Source: JANQRX01 sp963663975
Lineage (GTDB): Bacteria > Pseudomonadota > Alphaproteobacteria > Rhizobiales > Kaistiaceae
Length of the DNA: 64,000 nucleotides
Direction: 5' to 3'
Assembly: GCA_963663975.2 (NCBI GenBank)
Contig: CAXXRA010000015.1
Coordinates: forward strand, 1,550,001-1,614,000
Shown in pieces: positions 18,154 to 26,124 of the stretch. The notes below the pieces were generated by a model. The model worked only from the letters and a program-made list of their open reading frames with translations. It was not told the DNA's origin and did not search any database. How positions within the stretch are numbered: the first letter of the stretch is position 1; every line of letters begins with the position of its first letter. The position numbers and the translations under genes are program-made.

Positions 18154-19062
18154 ATGGCTGTCAGCACACGCCCGCGCCGCAGCGCCTTGTACATTCCCGG
18201 CTCCAACGAGCGGGCGCTGGAGAAGGCAGCGTCGATCCCGGCCGACGTCATCATCTTCGACCTGGAGGATTCGGTGGCGCCCGACGTCAAGAGCCAGGCG
18301 CGTGAAGCGGTCGCCGAAACCGTCAATTATCTTATCCAGGGACGGCGGGAAATCGTGGTCCGCGTCAACGGTCTCGATACGCCGTGGATTGCCCGTGACC
18401 TGGCCGCAATGGCCACGGTCCAGCCGGATGCCGTGCTGGTGCCCAAGATATCCCGGACGGAGGATATCCGCAGGATTCGCGCCGCCATTGCGGCCGCCGG
18501 GGCGCGCCGCGATTTGCGCCTGTGGGCGATGATCGAAACCCCGGCGGCGGTTCTCAATGTCGCCGACATCGCCGCCATCGCGGCCATGCCGTCGCCGTCG
18601 CTGTCCTGTTTCGTGATCGGCACCAACGATCTCGCCGCCGAACTGAGGGCAACGATCGAGCCCGGCCGCGCGGCGCTGATCCCGCACATCGCGCACGTGC
18701 TGGTGGCGGCCCGCGCCCACGGCCTGGCCGTGCTCGACGGAACCTTCAACGACATCGGCGACGATGCTGGTCTGCTGGCCGAATGCGAGCAGGGGCGCCT
18801 CCTCGGCGTGGACGGCAAGACGCTGATTCATCCGGTCCAGGTTCCGATCACCAACCGCGCCATGGCGCCGTCCAAGAAGGAGATCGCCTGGGCCCGCCGG
18901 GTGGTCGAGGCCTTCGCCGCGCCCGAAAATTCGAACCACAGCGTCATCAAGGTCGCCGGCCGCATGGTCGAGCGCCTGCACGAACGCTCGTCGCGCCGCA
19001 CCCTGGAGATCGTCGAGGCGATCGACGCGATGGAGGACGAATTCGAAACCGCCGGCTCCTAG
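18154..19062 (+). CDS. CitE-like CoA ester lyase
   Basis: HpcH/HpaI aldolase-citrate lyase superfamily, 302 residues, with GGAGGGGAAG just upstream of ATG. The sequence shows LYIPGSNERALEKAAS, IIFDLEDSVAPDVK (Mg ligand Asp/Glu), VRVNGLDTPW, MIETPAAVLN with the second acidic ligand, and LLGVDGKTLIHPVQV. These fit malyl-CoA lyase/thioesterase or beta-methylmalyl-CoA lyase-like enzymes, and the substrate cannot be fixed. The gene's TAG stop is the first three bases of a repeat copy. Confidence 0.85.
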   Translation: MAVSTRPRRSALYIPGSNERALEKAASIPADVIIFDLEDSVAPDVKSQAREAVAETVNYLIQGRREIVVRVNGLDTPWIARDLAAMATVQPDAVLVPKISRTEDIRRIRAAIAAAGARRDLRLWAMIETPAAVLNVADIAAIAAMPSPSLSCFVIGTNDLAAELRATIEPGRAALIPHIAHVLVAARAHGLAVLDGTFNDIGDDAGLLAECEQGRLLGVDGKTLIHPVQVPITNRAMAPSKKEIAWARRVVEAFAAPENSNHSVIKVAGRMVERLHERSSRRTLEIVEAIDAMEDEFETAGS

Positions 19063-19154
19063 AGCGTTTTCGACCAACTCTGGGTCAATTCTGTTTCGCG
19101 ATCGGCGAGGCGCTCCGGCGTCAGAATGGCTCAGAGTTGGTTGAAAGCACTCTA
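19060..19154 (+). repeat. MITE-like repeat copy 6 (95 bp, internally deleted)
   Basis: Short derivative with both ends, TAGAGCGTTTTCGACCAACTC and GAGTTGGTTGAAAGCACTCTA. The left arm runs to GCGATCGGCGAGGCG and then joins almost directly to the GTCAGAATGGCTC of the right arm. The first TAG is the stop codon of the CoA-lyase gene, and the right tip is 19 bp from the end of leuD. Confidence 0.93.
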
Positions 19155-19172
19155 ATCGCAGCCGCGGCGGCG

Positions 19173-19778
19173 TCAGACCCACGGGCGTTCGAGCGCCGCC
19201 CTTTGTTCGTAATCGTCGATCTGCGACGCCTTCCCCAGGGTCAAATCCACCTCGTCGAGGCCGTTCAGCAGGTTGTATTTCTTGAATTGGTCGATCTCGA
19301 AGGCGATCACCCCGCCATCGGGGCCGCGGATCTCCTGGGCTTCCAGATCGACCGTCAGGGTGGCGTTGGCGCCGCGCTCGGCATCGTCCATCAGCACATC
19401 GAGCTGCTCGCGGGTCACGACGATCGGCAGAATGCCGTTCTTGAAGCAATTGTTGTAGAAAATATCGGCGAAGCTGGTCGAGATGACGCAGGTGATGCCG
19501 AAGTCGAGCAGCGCCCATGGAGCATGCTCGCGGCTTGATCCGCAGCCGAAATTGTCGCCGACGACCAGGATCTTCGCATGGCGATAGGCGTGCCTGTTGA
19601 GGACGTGGTCCGGATTGTCGCTGCCGTCGTCGTGATAGCGCAGCTCGGAGAACAGTCCGCTACCGAGCCCGGTCCGCTTGATCGTCTTCAGATAATCCTT
19701 GGGAATGATCATGTCGGTATCGACATTGATCATGTTGAGCGGGGCCGCGACTGCGGTAAGAGTGGTGAACTTGTCCAT
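19173..19778 (-). CDS. leuD: 3-isopropylmalate dehydratase small subunit
   Basis: Swivelling-domain subunit that pairs with LeuC to isomerise 2- to 3-isopropylmalate. 201 residues starting MDKFTTLTAVAAPL. The family motifs NVDTDMIIPKDYLKTI, GDNFGCGSSREHAPWAL (the GCGSSRE substrate loop), FADIFYNNCFKNGILPI and a C-terminus with YNLLNGLDEVDLTL are present. It is separate from leuC, 4 kb away on the same strand. Confidence 0.95.
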   Translation of the reverse strand: MDKFTTLTAVAAPLNMINVDTDMIIPKDYLKTIKRTGLGSGLFSELRYHDDGSDNPDHVLNRHAYRHAKILVVGDNFGCGSSREHAPWALLDFGITCVISTSFADIFYNNCFKNGILPIVVTREQLDVLMDDAERGANATLTVDLEAQEIRGPDGGVIAFEIDQFKKYNLLNGLDEVDLTLGKASQIDDYEQRAALERPWV

Positions 19779-19888
19779 GTCCGGTGCTCGGGCTGGTGGT
19801 GTGGGGTACTCATGCGACGTCAAGGGCACGCCGGTCAAGGGACGGGCAGGCGCAACGTCAATCGCCGGCGCACAATAAGGGGGGCCTG

Positions 19889-20602
19889 ATGACGCCGCAC
19901 ATCGAAGCCGAAAAAGACGACTACGCCGAAACCGTACTCCTGCCCGGCGACCCGTTGCGGGCCAAATGGATCGCCGAAACCTTTCTCGACGACCCCCGCC
20001 AGGTTAACGGCGTCCGCGGCTGCTTCGGCTTCACTGGAACCTATGGCGGCAAGCCGGTCAGCGTTCAGGCGACCGGGATGGGACAGCCCTCGCTGGCGAT
20101 CTACGTCCACGAATTGCTCGACAGCTACGGCGTCGGCAAGCTGATCCGCGTCGGCACCTGTGGCGGGTTGTCCGAGAAGGTTGGACTCCGCGACATCGTG
20201 CTGGCCTCGACCGCCAGCACCGACAGCGCCATCGCCCGCGACGGCTTCGGTCATTTCAGCTTCGCCCCACCGGCCGATTACCATCTCCTGCGTCGCGCCG
20301 CCGATCTCGCCGCCGAGGCTGGCCTCAACTGGCACGTCGGCGGCATCGCCTCGACCGACGTGTTCTATCACCCGGAGGGGATGGAGGCGTATGCCACACT
20401 GCGCGCTCACGGCGTGCTCGCCGTCGAGATGGAGGCCGCCGCCCTCTATACGCTCGCCGCGCGCGCCGGCGCCCGGGCGCTGGCGATCTGTGTCATGACC
20501 GATTCGCTGGTCACCGGCGACCAGATCGGCCCCGACGAGCGCCAGTCGTCGCTCACCGAAATGGCGCGCCTGGCCCTGGATGTGGCGATCTCGGAGGCTT
20601 AG
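19889..20602 (+). CDS. deoD: purine-nucleoside phosphorylase (DeoD type)
   Basis: 237-residue hexameric-type nucleoside phosphorylase for phosphorolysis of purine nucleosides. AAGGGGGG precedes ATG by about 6 nt. VLLPGDPLRAKWIAE is the phosphate-binding N-terminus. GMGQPSLAIYVHEL, RVGTCGGLS, the EMEAAALY ribose site (Glu) and VMTDSLVTGD, with Asp at the base-recognition position, match DeoD. The gene is divergent from leuD. Confidence 0.9.
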   Translation: MTPHIEAEKDDYAETVLLPGDPLRAKWIAETFLDDPRQVNGVRGCFGFTGTYGGKPVSVQATGMGQPSLAIYVHELLDSYGVGKLIRVGTCGGLSEKVGLRDIVLASTASTDSAIARDGFGHFSFAPPADYHLLRRAADLAAEAGLNWHVGGIASTDVFYHPEGMEAYATLRAHGVLAVEMEAAALYTLAARAGARALAICVMTDSLVTGDQIGPDERQSSLTEMARLALDVAISEA

Positions 20603-20730
20603 CTCGGGGCGCGCCGCATGCAAGCTAAGAACCTAGAGAAATCGTCAATGCCTTTCCCCCCAAAGAGGGCGGACCCGAAAGCCCGCCCCAGGTTGGCGCG
20701 CCTCGACGCGCTCGCGGCTATGCCGGTTCG

Positions 20731-21051
20731 TCAGCCATATAGTTGACGATCCCACGTCGCCCGCAGGTCGATTGCCAATACCGCGGCCAATCCCAAATTG
20801 AGGAGAAACCAGATTTCTCGCGTCAAGGGAATGGGGATGACCGGATTGAAGAGAATTGCACCGATACCGAGCGCGATCACCCAAGGCCCGACGGTGCCAC
20901 GTTGCTGATAGTCCATAACGGCCAGCCAAGCCGCCGAGATGCAGATTACATATGGAAGCAAGAGGTAGTACCAGTACGGCCACGGACCCAGCGCCGCGAC
21001 CAGCAACACCGCAGGACCGATGTGAAGCGCAATATATGCGCCGCGTTTCAT
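20731..21051 (-). CDS. small integral membrane protein (DUF6804-like)
   Basis: 106 residues from MKRGAYIALHIGP. An in-frame Met eleven residues earlier is also possible. Four hydrophobic segments fill most of the chain. The piece ILFNPVIPIPLTREIWFLLNLG resembles a small family of bacterial membrane proteins (DUF6804) of unknown function. No partner gene is obvious. A C-rich hairpin lies beyond its 3' end (20664-20686). Confidence 0.6.
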   Translation of the reverse strand: MKRGAYIALHIGPAVLLVAALGPWPYWYYLLLPYVICISAAWLAVMDYQQRGTVGPWVIALGIGAILFNPVIPIPLTREIWFLLNLGLAAVLAIDLRATWDRQLYG

Positions 21052-21181
21052 GGCTGGCGTCCTCCGTTGCCACACAAGCATATCACCGTCGCGCCGTCGT
21101 AGACATCCGAAGCCAGAGAGGTGCCTCCTTTTGTCTATATCTGTGGTGGGGCCGGCCGAGGCCGCGTGAAAGGAAAATGAG

Positions 21182-21400
21182 ATGACTGAGTCAAACCACG
21201 CCGGCGGACGGCCAACCGCCTTTAGCCAGGACATGGCCGACGCCATCTGCGGCGAACTGGCAGAAGGTTTAAGCCTCCACGCAATCTGCACTCGGGACGA
21301 TATGCCCTCGGCTCGTACAGTTCATGAATGGCTTGAGAACAATCCTGAGTTCGCTCAGCAGTACGCGCGCGCAATAAGCCAGGGACAGCCTCCGGGCTGA
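21182..21400 (+). pseudogene. phage terminase small-subunit N-terminal remnant
   Basis: 72 residues. GRPTAFSQDMADAICGELAEGLSLHAICTRDD followed by MPSARTVHEWLENNPEFAQQYARA matches the DNA-binding N-terminal helix-turn-helix of Sf6-like phage terminase small subunits, which continue for another 60-100 residues. Here the frame ends with SQGQPPG directly after the conserved QYARA, so it appears truncated. No other phage genes are in the vicinity. Confidence 0.72.
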
Positions 21401-21401
21401 T

Positions 21402-21705
21402 TTGATGTACCCGTCTCGCTTCGGGCGCGCTGTCCAAGGAAAGAAGGCTGCGCCAGGACGAGATCGAACGAGGGGCCCAATACATTGCCATCCGCGTCGT
21501 GTGCAAGGGTTGCCCCTCTGGACACGGTACGCCGACCCCGGCCATATTGGCCAGGTGAGCGCGCCCGCCATGGCGCCACCCGAGCGACCATCCGCCGGCA
21601 AGCGGATCGATCGCTTTCTCAGGTCCGGGTTTCTAGGCCCACGGACACGCTGGACTGCTTTACCGGTTTTGACGAGTGAAAAGCCCGCCCCGCCGGGGGC
21701 AAAAG
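21402..21705 (+). other. non-coding stretch after the terminase remnant
   Basis: About 300 bp without a convincing gene on either strand. The open frames present have Arg/Pro-rich translations typical of out-of-frame GC-rich DNA. It may be decayed phage sequence, but no family could be recognised. Confidence 0.3.
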
Positions 21706-21819
21706 ATGCCCTACGGATACGCAGAAACGCGGGGGGAAAAAGCCCTCCGGGTTATCGCTATCGTCTTGGCCATTCTGATCTGGGGTCTCATTGTGTGGCT
21801 GTTAATCCTCACCGTGTGA
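21706..21819 (+). CDS. 37-residue single-pass membrane peptide
   Basis: ATG preceded by GGGGGC 5 nt away. The peptide begins MPYGYAETRGEKALRV and continues with an uninterrupted hydrophobic helix (about residues 16-37: VIAIVLAILIWGLIVWLL) to the stop. The basic segment before the helix suggests an N-in orientation. No family recognised. The clean helix and ribosome-binding site make it more likely real than chance. Confidence 0.45.
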   Translation: MPYGYAETRGEKALRVIAIVLAILIWGLIVWLLILTV

Positions 21820-21882
21820 TCGCTTCAGGGGCAGACCGAGGACAAGCCTTCCCAGCCAGAAGTTGTCAGGCGGATACTGGCT

Positions 21883-21973
21883 TAGAGCCCTTTCGACCAA
21901 CTCTGGGTCAATTCTGTTTCGCGACCGCCAATCGGAAACAGAATCGACTCAGAGTTGGTCGGAAGGGCTCTGA
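21883..21973 (+). repeat. MITE-like repeat copy 7 (91 bp palindrome of two left ends)
   Basis: TAGAGCCCTTTCGACCAACTC with TTCTGTTTCGCGACCG is followed by its near-exact inverse CCAATCGGAAACAGAATCG and GAGTTGGTCGGAAGGGCTC. Unlike other copies, both halves are the left arm, so the unit can fold into one long hairpin. Its right half encodes the last residues (SPSDQL) of the metalloprotease gene on the minus strand. Confidence 0.85.
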
Positions 21974-22455
21974 CCGGCGGCGACTTCGATCGCCTCCATG
22001 TCGTCGTCGGACAGCCCGAAGTGATGGCCGATTTCATGGATCATGTCGTCGTCGGACAGCCCGAAGTGATGGCCGATTTCATGGATCAGCACATGGCGGA
22101 TCACACCGCCGAGCGATTCATCGTGTTCGGTCCAGTAGTCGAGGATCGGCCTGCGGTAGAGCCAGATCATGTTGGGAAGCTGACCGGTCTCCGGCACGGT
22201 CGCGTCGTGGGCCATGCCGACGCCCTGGAACAGGCCGAGGATGTCGAACTCGGTCTCGGCGCCAAGTTCGGTGAGCACGTCCTGTTCGGGAAAATCGGCA
22301 ACCCGCAGCTGAAGATCGCCGGCCAGGCGGCGAAACTCCTCCGGCAGCCCACTGAAGGCCACGGCCGCCACGCGCTCGAAATCGTCGAGGGTGGGCGCCG
22401 TCAGCGCGGCCAAATTTACATCGTCGCCGCGCGCAGCACCTGGCGGTAAGGTCAC
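21949..22455 (-). CDS. zincin-type metallopeptidase (PF06262-like) with duplicated active-site motif
   Basis: 168 residues. APTLDDFERVAAVAFSGLPEEFR, FDILGLFQGVG and MIWLYRRPILDYW are the conserved core of the zincin_1 metallopeptidase family, usually near 120-130 residues. HVLIHEIGHHFGLSDDDM supplies HExxH. Here the 15 residues IHEIGHHFGLSDDDM occur twice in tandem (near 123-137 and 138-152) from a perfect 45-bp DNA duplication. The C-terminal QSPSDQL is read from a repeat element. It overlaps the GNAT gene upstream by 4 bp. Confidence 0.85.
   Translation of the reverse strand: MTLPPGAARGDDVNLAALTAPTLDDFERVAAVAFSGLPEEFRRLAGDLQLRVADFPEQDVLTELGAETEFDILGLFQGVGMAHDATVPETGQLPNMIWLYRRPILDYWTEHDESLGGVIRHVLIHEIGHHFGLSDDDMIHEIGHHFGLSDDDMEAIEVAAGQSPSDQL
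21998..22087 (+). repeat. perfect 45-bp tandem duplication in the metallopeptidase gene
   Basis: Two identical 45-bp units (21998-22042 and 22043-22087). The phase is conserved, so the product simply gains a second HEIGHHFGLSDDDM segment. The perfect identity indicates a very recent event or an assembly artefact. Confidence 0.95.
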
Positions 22456-22916
22456 GACGAACCGGGCGTCGCGTCAATCGGAACGATGTAGGCCGACCAC
22501 GGCCCCTCGGTGCCGATTTTTGTTGCCAGCAACCGCGCCGTCTCCGGTTTATGGGGCACCATCCAGCGCAGATGCACCCATCGCCGCCGGCGCCCTTCGG
22601 CCAGCACCGCCTCGACCAGAAATTGTCCGGCGCGTCGATCCCTGGCATCCTGGATCACGAACAAATCGTCGAGCTGGCCGGCCCTCCGGCCGGTCATGGT
22701 ATCCGGCAGATCATGGAAGACGGCAAAACCGATCAGCCGGCCGGATTCTTGCAAACCGACGATCTCGGCCGTCTCATCCCTGACCAGGAGTTCGGCGTAA
22801 TATTCGTCCGCCGCCCCCGGCGCGCCGCGCTTCTGGTCCTGCGTGTAGGCCGCCAGCAGAGGCGCCAATTCGTGCGCATCGGCAAGCAACAGCGGAGTTA
22901 TTGTCGGATCATCCAT
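22452..22916 (-). CDS. GNAT-family N-acetyltransferase
   Basis: 154 residues. N-terminal LLLADAHELAPLLAAYT, then GRLIGFAVFHDL, QLDDLFVIQDARDRRAGQFLVEAV (equivalent to the acetyl-CoA binding motif A, with RRAGQ in place of the usual Q/RxxGxG/A), and WMVPHKPETARLLATKIG. The substrate is unknown. Its stop overlaps the start of the zincin gene (4 bp), so the two are probably co-translated. Confidence 0.8.
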   Translation of the reverse strand: MDDPTITPLLLADAHELAPLLAAYTQDQKRGAPGAADEYYAELLVRDETAEIVGLQESGRLIGFAVFHDLPDTMTGRRAGQLDDLFVIQDARDRRAGQFLVEAVLAEGRRRRWVHLRWMVPHKPETARLLATKIGTEGPWSAYIVPIDATPGSS

Positions 22917-23244
22917 CGGCCGTCACGCGTCATGAAACCATTCCCTGGTGGCCAAATGGATCAACCGAGACATTTGAGTCCAGACAAGTTTGTGATGCAT
23001 TGTGTGTAAAGCATTCCAATGTCTCGATAAGTTGATCCATCATCAAAGAATCGAGTGGTTCGAAACGATAGAATGCCTGCCCGGCGGCCCTCGTCAAGCG
23101 CTTGAGCCAGCATGAACCTAAGATGAACCGGCACCTCAGATCAGGTTCACCGGGCCAACATTACAAATTCGTCATCAAGTCGATCAGGCGATCGCACAAA
23201 GATTCTCAAACAACGACGGACCCATGGCAACCAAAGGGCAAAAC
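22917..23244 (+). other. intergenic region with palindromic repeat, upstream of a secreted-protein gene
   Basis: This gap holds the palindromic repeat at 22957-23039 with its shared downstream flank to about 23075. The remainder (23076-23244) is presumed promoter and leader of the secreted His/Arg-rich protein. Nothing else was recognised. Confidence 0.4.
22957..23039 (+). repeat. palindromic repeat of a second family, copy 1
   Basis: 83 bp beginning TGGATCAACCGAGACATTTGAG and ending AATGTCTCGATAAGTTGATCCA, so the tips are inverted repeats. The same unit occurs at 46495-46579. Outside the right tip both copies also share a flank with GTGGTTCGAAACGATAGA, so the conserved region extends about 35 bp beyond the palindrome. 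Confidence 0.85.
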
Positions 23245-23604
23245 ATGATGTTCAAGAAAACGCTTATCGCCTCGGCGACCGCCGGCCTCATCGCAGTCGG
23301 CGGACTGTTCGCAACCACCGAAACCGCATCGGCCGGCCAACGCGGCTACAGCTTCCAATTCGGCAATAGCGGCATCTACTTCAATTACGGCAACCGGGTG
23401 AGGCCCCATTACGGCTCCCGCGTGCGGCCCAACCGCAACTGCCAGCCGGTGTTCAAGCAGGTGCGCCGGCACGACCGTTACGGTCGGCACTATTGGAAGC
23501 GCGTCAGGGTCGGTGTCCAATGCTTCCGCCCTCAGCACCGGCGTCATTATTACGCGCGGCCGCACCGCCGTCAGCAAGGCTTCAGTTTCCAGTTCGGCTT
23601 CTAG
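23245..23604 (+). CDS. small secreted basic protein
   Basis: About 119 residues from MMFKKTLIASATAG, with AGGG upstream of the ATG pair. A signal peptide (Lys-Lys, then a hydrophobic stretch, cleavage probably after ETASA near residue 28) precedes a mature region rich in Arg, His, Tyr, Gly and Gln. The short phrase FSFQFG or YSFQFG is near both ends of the mature protein, and there are two Cys (CQPVF, QCFRP). It is a periplasmic or exported protein of unknown role. Confidence 0.7.
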   Translation: MMFKKTLIASATAGLIAVGGLFATTETASAGQRGYSFQFGNSGIYFNYGNRVRPHYGSRVRPNRNCQPVFKQVRRHDRYGRHYWKRVRVGVQCFRPQHRRHYYARPHRRQQGFSFQFGF

Positions 23605-23747
23605 GCGCGAAGCGACAGCCTAGAGCCGGCATGGCCGTCGACGCCGTGGTCCTCGATCAGCTCGATGGCCCGGCGACGAGCTTGCTGAAGGTGTGGCCCG
23701 GGCTGTAGCCGACCGCGGCCACGCGGCCGCTCATCACCGGGCCGCCG

Positions 23748-25154
23748 CTACGACCAGGTTCGAATGTCGACGAAATGTCCGGCGACCGCGGCGGCAGCGG
23801 CCATGGCCGGCGACACCAGATGGGTCCGGCCCTTGAAGCCCTGGCGCCCCTGGAAATTGCGGTTGGAAGTCGAGGCGCAGCGCTCCTCCGGGCGGAGGCG
23901 GTCCTCGTTCATCGCCAGGCACATGGAGCACCCCGGCTCCCGCCATTCGAAGCCGGCCTGCTTGAAGATCTGGTCGAGGCCTTCGGCCTCCGCCTGCTCC
24001 TTCACCAGCCCGGACCCGGGCACCACCATGGCATTGACGCCTTCCTTGACACTATGCCCGGCGACGACTTTGGCCGCGGCACGCAAATCCTCGATACGGC
24101 CGTTGGTGCACGAACCGAGGAAGACCCGCTCGATGGCAATGTCCTTGATCGGCGTATTGGCCTCCAGCCCCATATAGGCGAGCGCGCGCTCCACCGCGCT
24201 GCGGCGATCAGGATCGTCGATCTCGGCCGGGTCCGGCACCTTGCCCTCAATGGTGGTGACGTTTTCCGGGCTGGTACCCCAGGTCACCAGCGGCGGCAGG
24301 TTCGAGGCATCGATGCGCACCTCGCGATCGAACTCCGCCCCTTCCTCGGAATAGAGCGTCTGCCAATACCGCATGGCGACGTCCCATAAAGCGCCCTTCG
24401 GTGCCCGCGGGCGGCCTTTAATGTAGGCGAATGTGGTCTCGTCGGGAGCGATCAACCCGGCCCGGGCGCCGCCCTCGATCGACATGTTGCACACCGTCAT
24501 CCGGCCTTCCATCGACAGCGACCGGATCGCCTCACCGGCATATTCCAGCACGTGACCAGTGCCGCCGGCGGTGCCGATCTCGCCGATGATCGCCAGGATG
24601 ATGTCCTTGGCGGTGACGCCGGCCGGCAGCGTTCCCTCGACCGTCACCCGCATGTTCCGGGCCTTGCGCTGGATCAGCGTCTGGGTGGCCAGCACGTGCT
24701 CGACCTCCGAGGTGCCGATGCCATTGGCGAGCGCGCCGAAGGCGCCGTGGGTCGAGGTGTGGCTGTCGCCGCACACGATCGTCATGCCGGGCAGCGTGAA
24801 CCCCTGTTCCGGCCCGATGACGTGAACGATGCCCTGGCGCCGGTCGTGTTCGTCGAAATAGTCGATGCCGAACTCGGCCGCATTCTTGGCCAGGGTCTCG
24901 ACCTGAAGCGCCGATTCGGGATTTTTGATGCCGAGGGAGCGATCGGTGGTGGGCACATTGTGATCGACCACCGCCAGCGTCTTGTTCGGCGCGCGCAGCA
25001 CACGGCCGGCCATGCGCAGGCCCTCGAAGGCCTGGGGGCTGGTGACTTCGTGGATCAGATGCCGGTCGATGTAGATCACCGAGGTTCCGTCGTCGGCCTC
25101 GTCGACCAGATGGTCGTTCCAGATCTTGTCGTAGAGGGTTTGCGCCTGGGGCAT
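23748..25154 (-). CDS. leuC: 3-isopropylmalate dehydratase large subunit
   Basis: Aconitase-superfamily [4Fe-4S] subunit of isopropylmalate isomerase, 468 residues. It starts MPQAQTLYDKIWNDH. IYIDRHLIHEVTSPQAFEGLR, VCGDSHTSTHGAFGALA, FLGSCTNGRIEDLR (first cluster Cys) and PGCSMCLAMNEDRL (other two Cys) are present, ending GHFVDIRTW. The partner LeuD is at 19173. A repeat copy occupies the gap upstream, between this gene and rplS. Confidence 0.96.
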   Translation of the reverse strand: MPQAQTLYDKIWNDHLVDEADDGTSVIYIDRHLIHEVTSPQAFEGLRMAGRVLRAPNKTLAVVDHNVPTTDRSLGIKNPESALQVETLAKNAAEFGIDYFDEHDRRQGIVHVIGPEQGFTLPGMTIVCGDSHTSTHGAFGALANGIGTSEVEHVLATQTLIQRKARNMRVTVEGTLPAGVTAKDIILAIIGEIGTAGGTGHVLEYAGEAIRSLSMEGRMTVCNMSIEGGARAGLIAPDETTFAYIKGRPRAPKGALWDVAMRYWQTLYSEEGAEFDREVRIDASNLPPLVTWGTSPENVTTIEGKVPDPAEIDDPDRRSAVERALAYMGLEANTPIKDIAIERVFLGSCTNGRIEDLRAAAKVVAGHSVKEGVNAMVVPGSGLVKEQAEAEGLDQIFKQAGFEWREPGCSMCLAMNEDRLRPEERCASTSNRNFQGRQGFKGRTHLVSPAMAAAAAVAGHFVDIRTWS

Positions 25155-25176
25155 GAAAACAGTTCCGTTCAGGGCC

Positions 25177-25450
25177 TAAAGCCCTTTCGACCAACGCTGA
25201 GGCAATTCTGTTTCTCGATTGGGGAGGCGAGCAATCGTCGAAACGATTGCCGGGCGATGCCCCCGCATCGTTCTAGATTGGTTCGGCGTTGGGTGCCTGC
25301 CAATCGGAAACCCGAAGGGACGGGTGATTTTGCGCCAATTCCTGCGCCAAGTCTCTTGACCGTATCCAGATACGCTCATCGAACCTTGACTTGATCCTGT
25401 CACAAAATCGCTCCGTCAGAATGGCGCAGAGTTGGTCGAAGGGGCTTCTA
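25177..25450 (+). repeat. MITE-like repeat copy 8 (274 bp, complete)
   Basis: Complete copy between rplS and leuC. Ends are TAAAGCCCTTTCGACCAACGC and GCAGAGTTGGTCGAAGGGGCTTCTA. It contains both arms and the middle CGTATCCAGATACGCTCATCG. The right tip has one extra base relative to other copies. Confidence 0.92.
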
Positions 25451-25561
25451 GATAGCAACTGCGTCCGGTCAATCCTAGAGCGCGAGCGGCGGTCCGTGGC
25501 TGGACACCAAAAGGGCGGCAGCGCCGTCCCGCAAGCCTGGACAGGAAACGAAGGCCCGAGG

Positions 25562-25987
25562 CTATTTGCCGGAGGCCTTGGCCGACGGCTTGCGGGCTGC
25601 CGATTTGGCCGTCGCAGCCGTCCGACGGTGGTCCTGCTTTTCGGTGATGCGCGCCGACTTCCCGCGCCGTCCGCGCAGATAGTAGAGCTTCGCCCGCCGC
25701 ACCTTGCCGCGCCGGATCACGTCGACCGAATCGATCGTCGGCGAATAGACGGGGAAGACGCGTTCCACGCCTTCGCCATAGGAAATCTTGCGGACCGTGA
25801 AACTTTCATTGAGCCCGCCGCCGGAGCGCGCGATGCACACCCCCTCATAGGCCTGGATGCGGCTGCGGGTTCCTTCGGTCACCTTGACGTTGACGCGCAC
25901 GGTGTCGCCGGGGGCAAAATCAGGCAGGGTCCGCTTCTCGGCAATCGCGGCCGCCTGCTCCGCTTCGATTTCTTGAATGATGTTCAT
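25562..25987 (-). CDS. rplS: 50S ribosomal protein bL19
   Basis: 141 residues. N-terminal MNIIQEIEAEQ, then FAPGDTVRVNVKVTEG, RIQAYEGVCIARSG, ESFTVRKISYGEGVERVFPVYSP and VRRAKLYYLRGRRGKSARI, all diagnostic for bL19 at the 30S-50S interface. A basic Ala/Lys tail of about 25 residues follows the conserved end. It is the last ribosomal gene of the ffh-rpsP-rimM-trmD-rplS series, about 140 bp after trmD. Confidence 0.96.
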   Translation of the reverse strand: MNIIQEIEAEQAAAIAEKRTLPDFAPGDTVRVNVKVTEGTRSRIQAYEGVCIARSGGGLNESFTVRKISYGEGVERVFPVYSPTIDSVDVIRRGKVRRAKLYYLRGRRGKSARITEKQDHRRTAATAKSAARKPSAKASGK

Positions 25988-26124
25988 GCGAACAGACCTT
26001 CCAAACGCCGGACAACAAGCGTTCCCGGGAAGGGTCGGGCCGCCGCTTGTCGTCCGGTGAAAACCGGCGGTTCAATACCTCAATCGGATTGCGATGTCGA
26101 TAGCCTCGAGGGCGCCGCCGGACC

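Noticed and set aside
18064..19518. 484-codon minus-strand frame spanning the CoA lyase and leuD
   Set aside because: It is out of frame with leuD and antisense to the CoA lyase, and runs through a repeat copy.
20664..20690. Intrinsic terminator downstream of deoD
   Set aside because: GGGCGG/CCGCCC can pair, but there is no following T run and the spacing from the gene is large, so I did not list it as a terminator.
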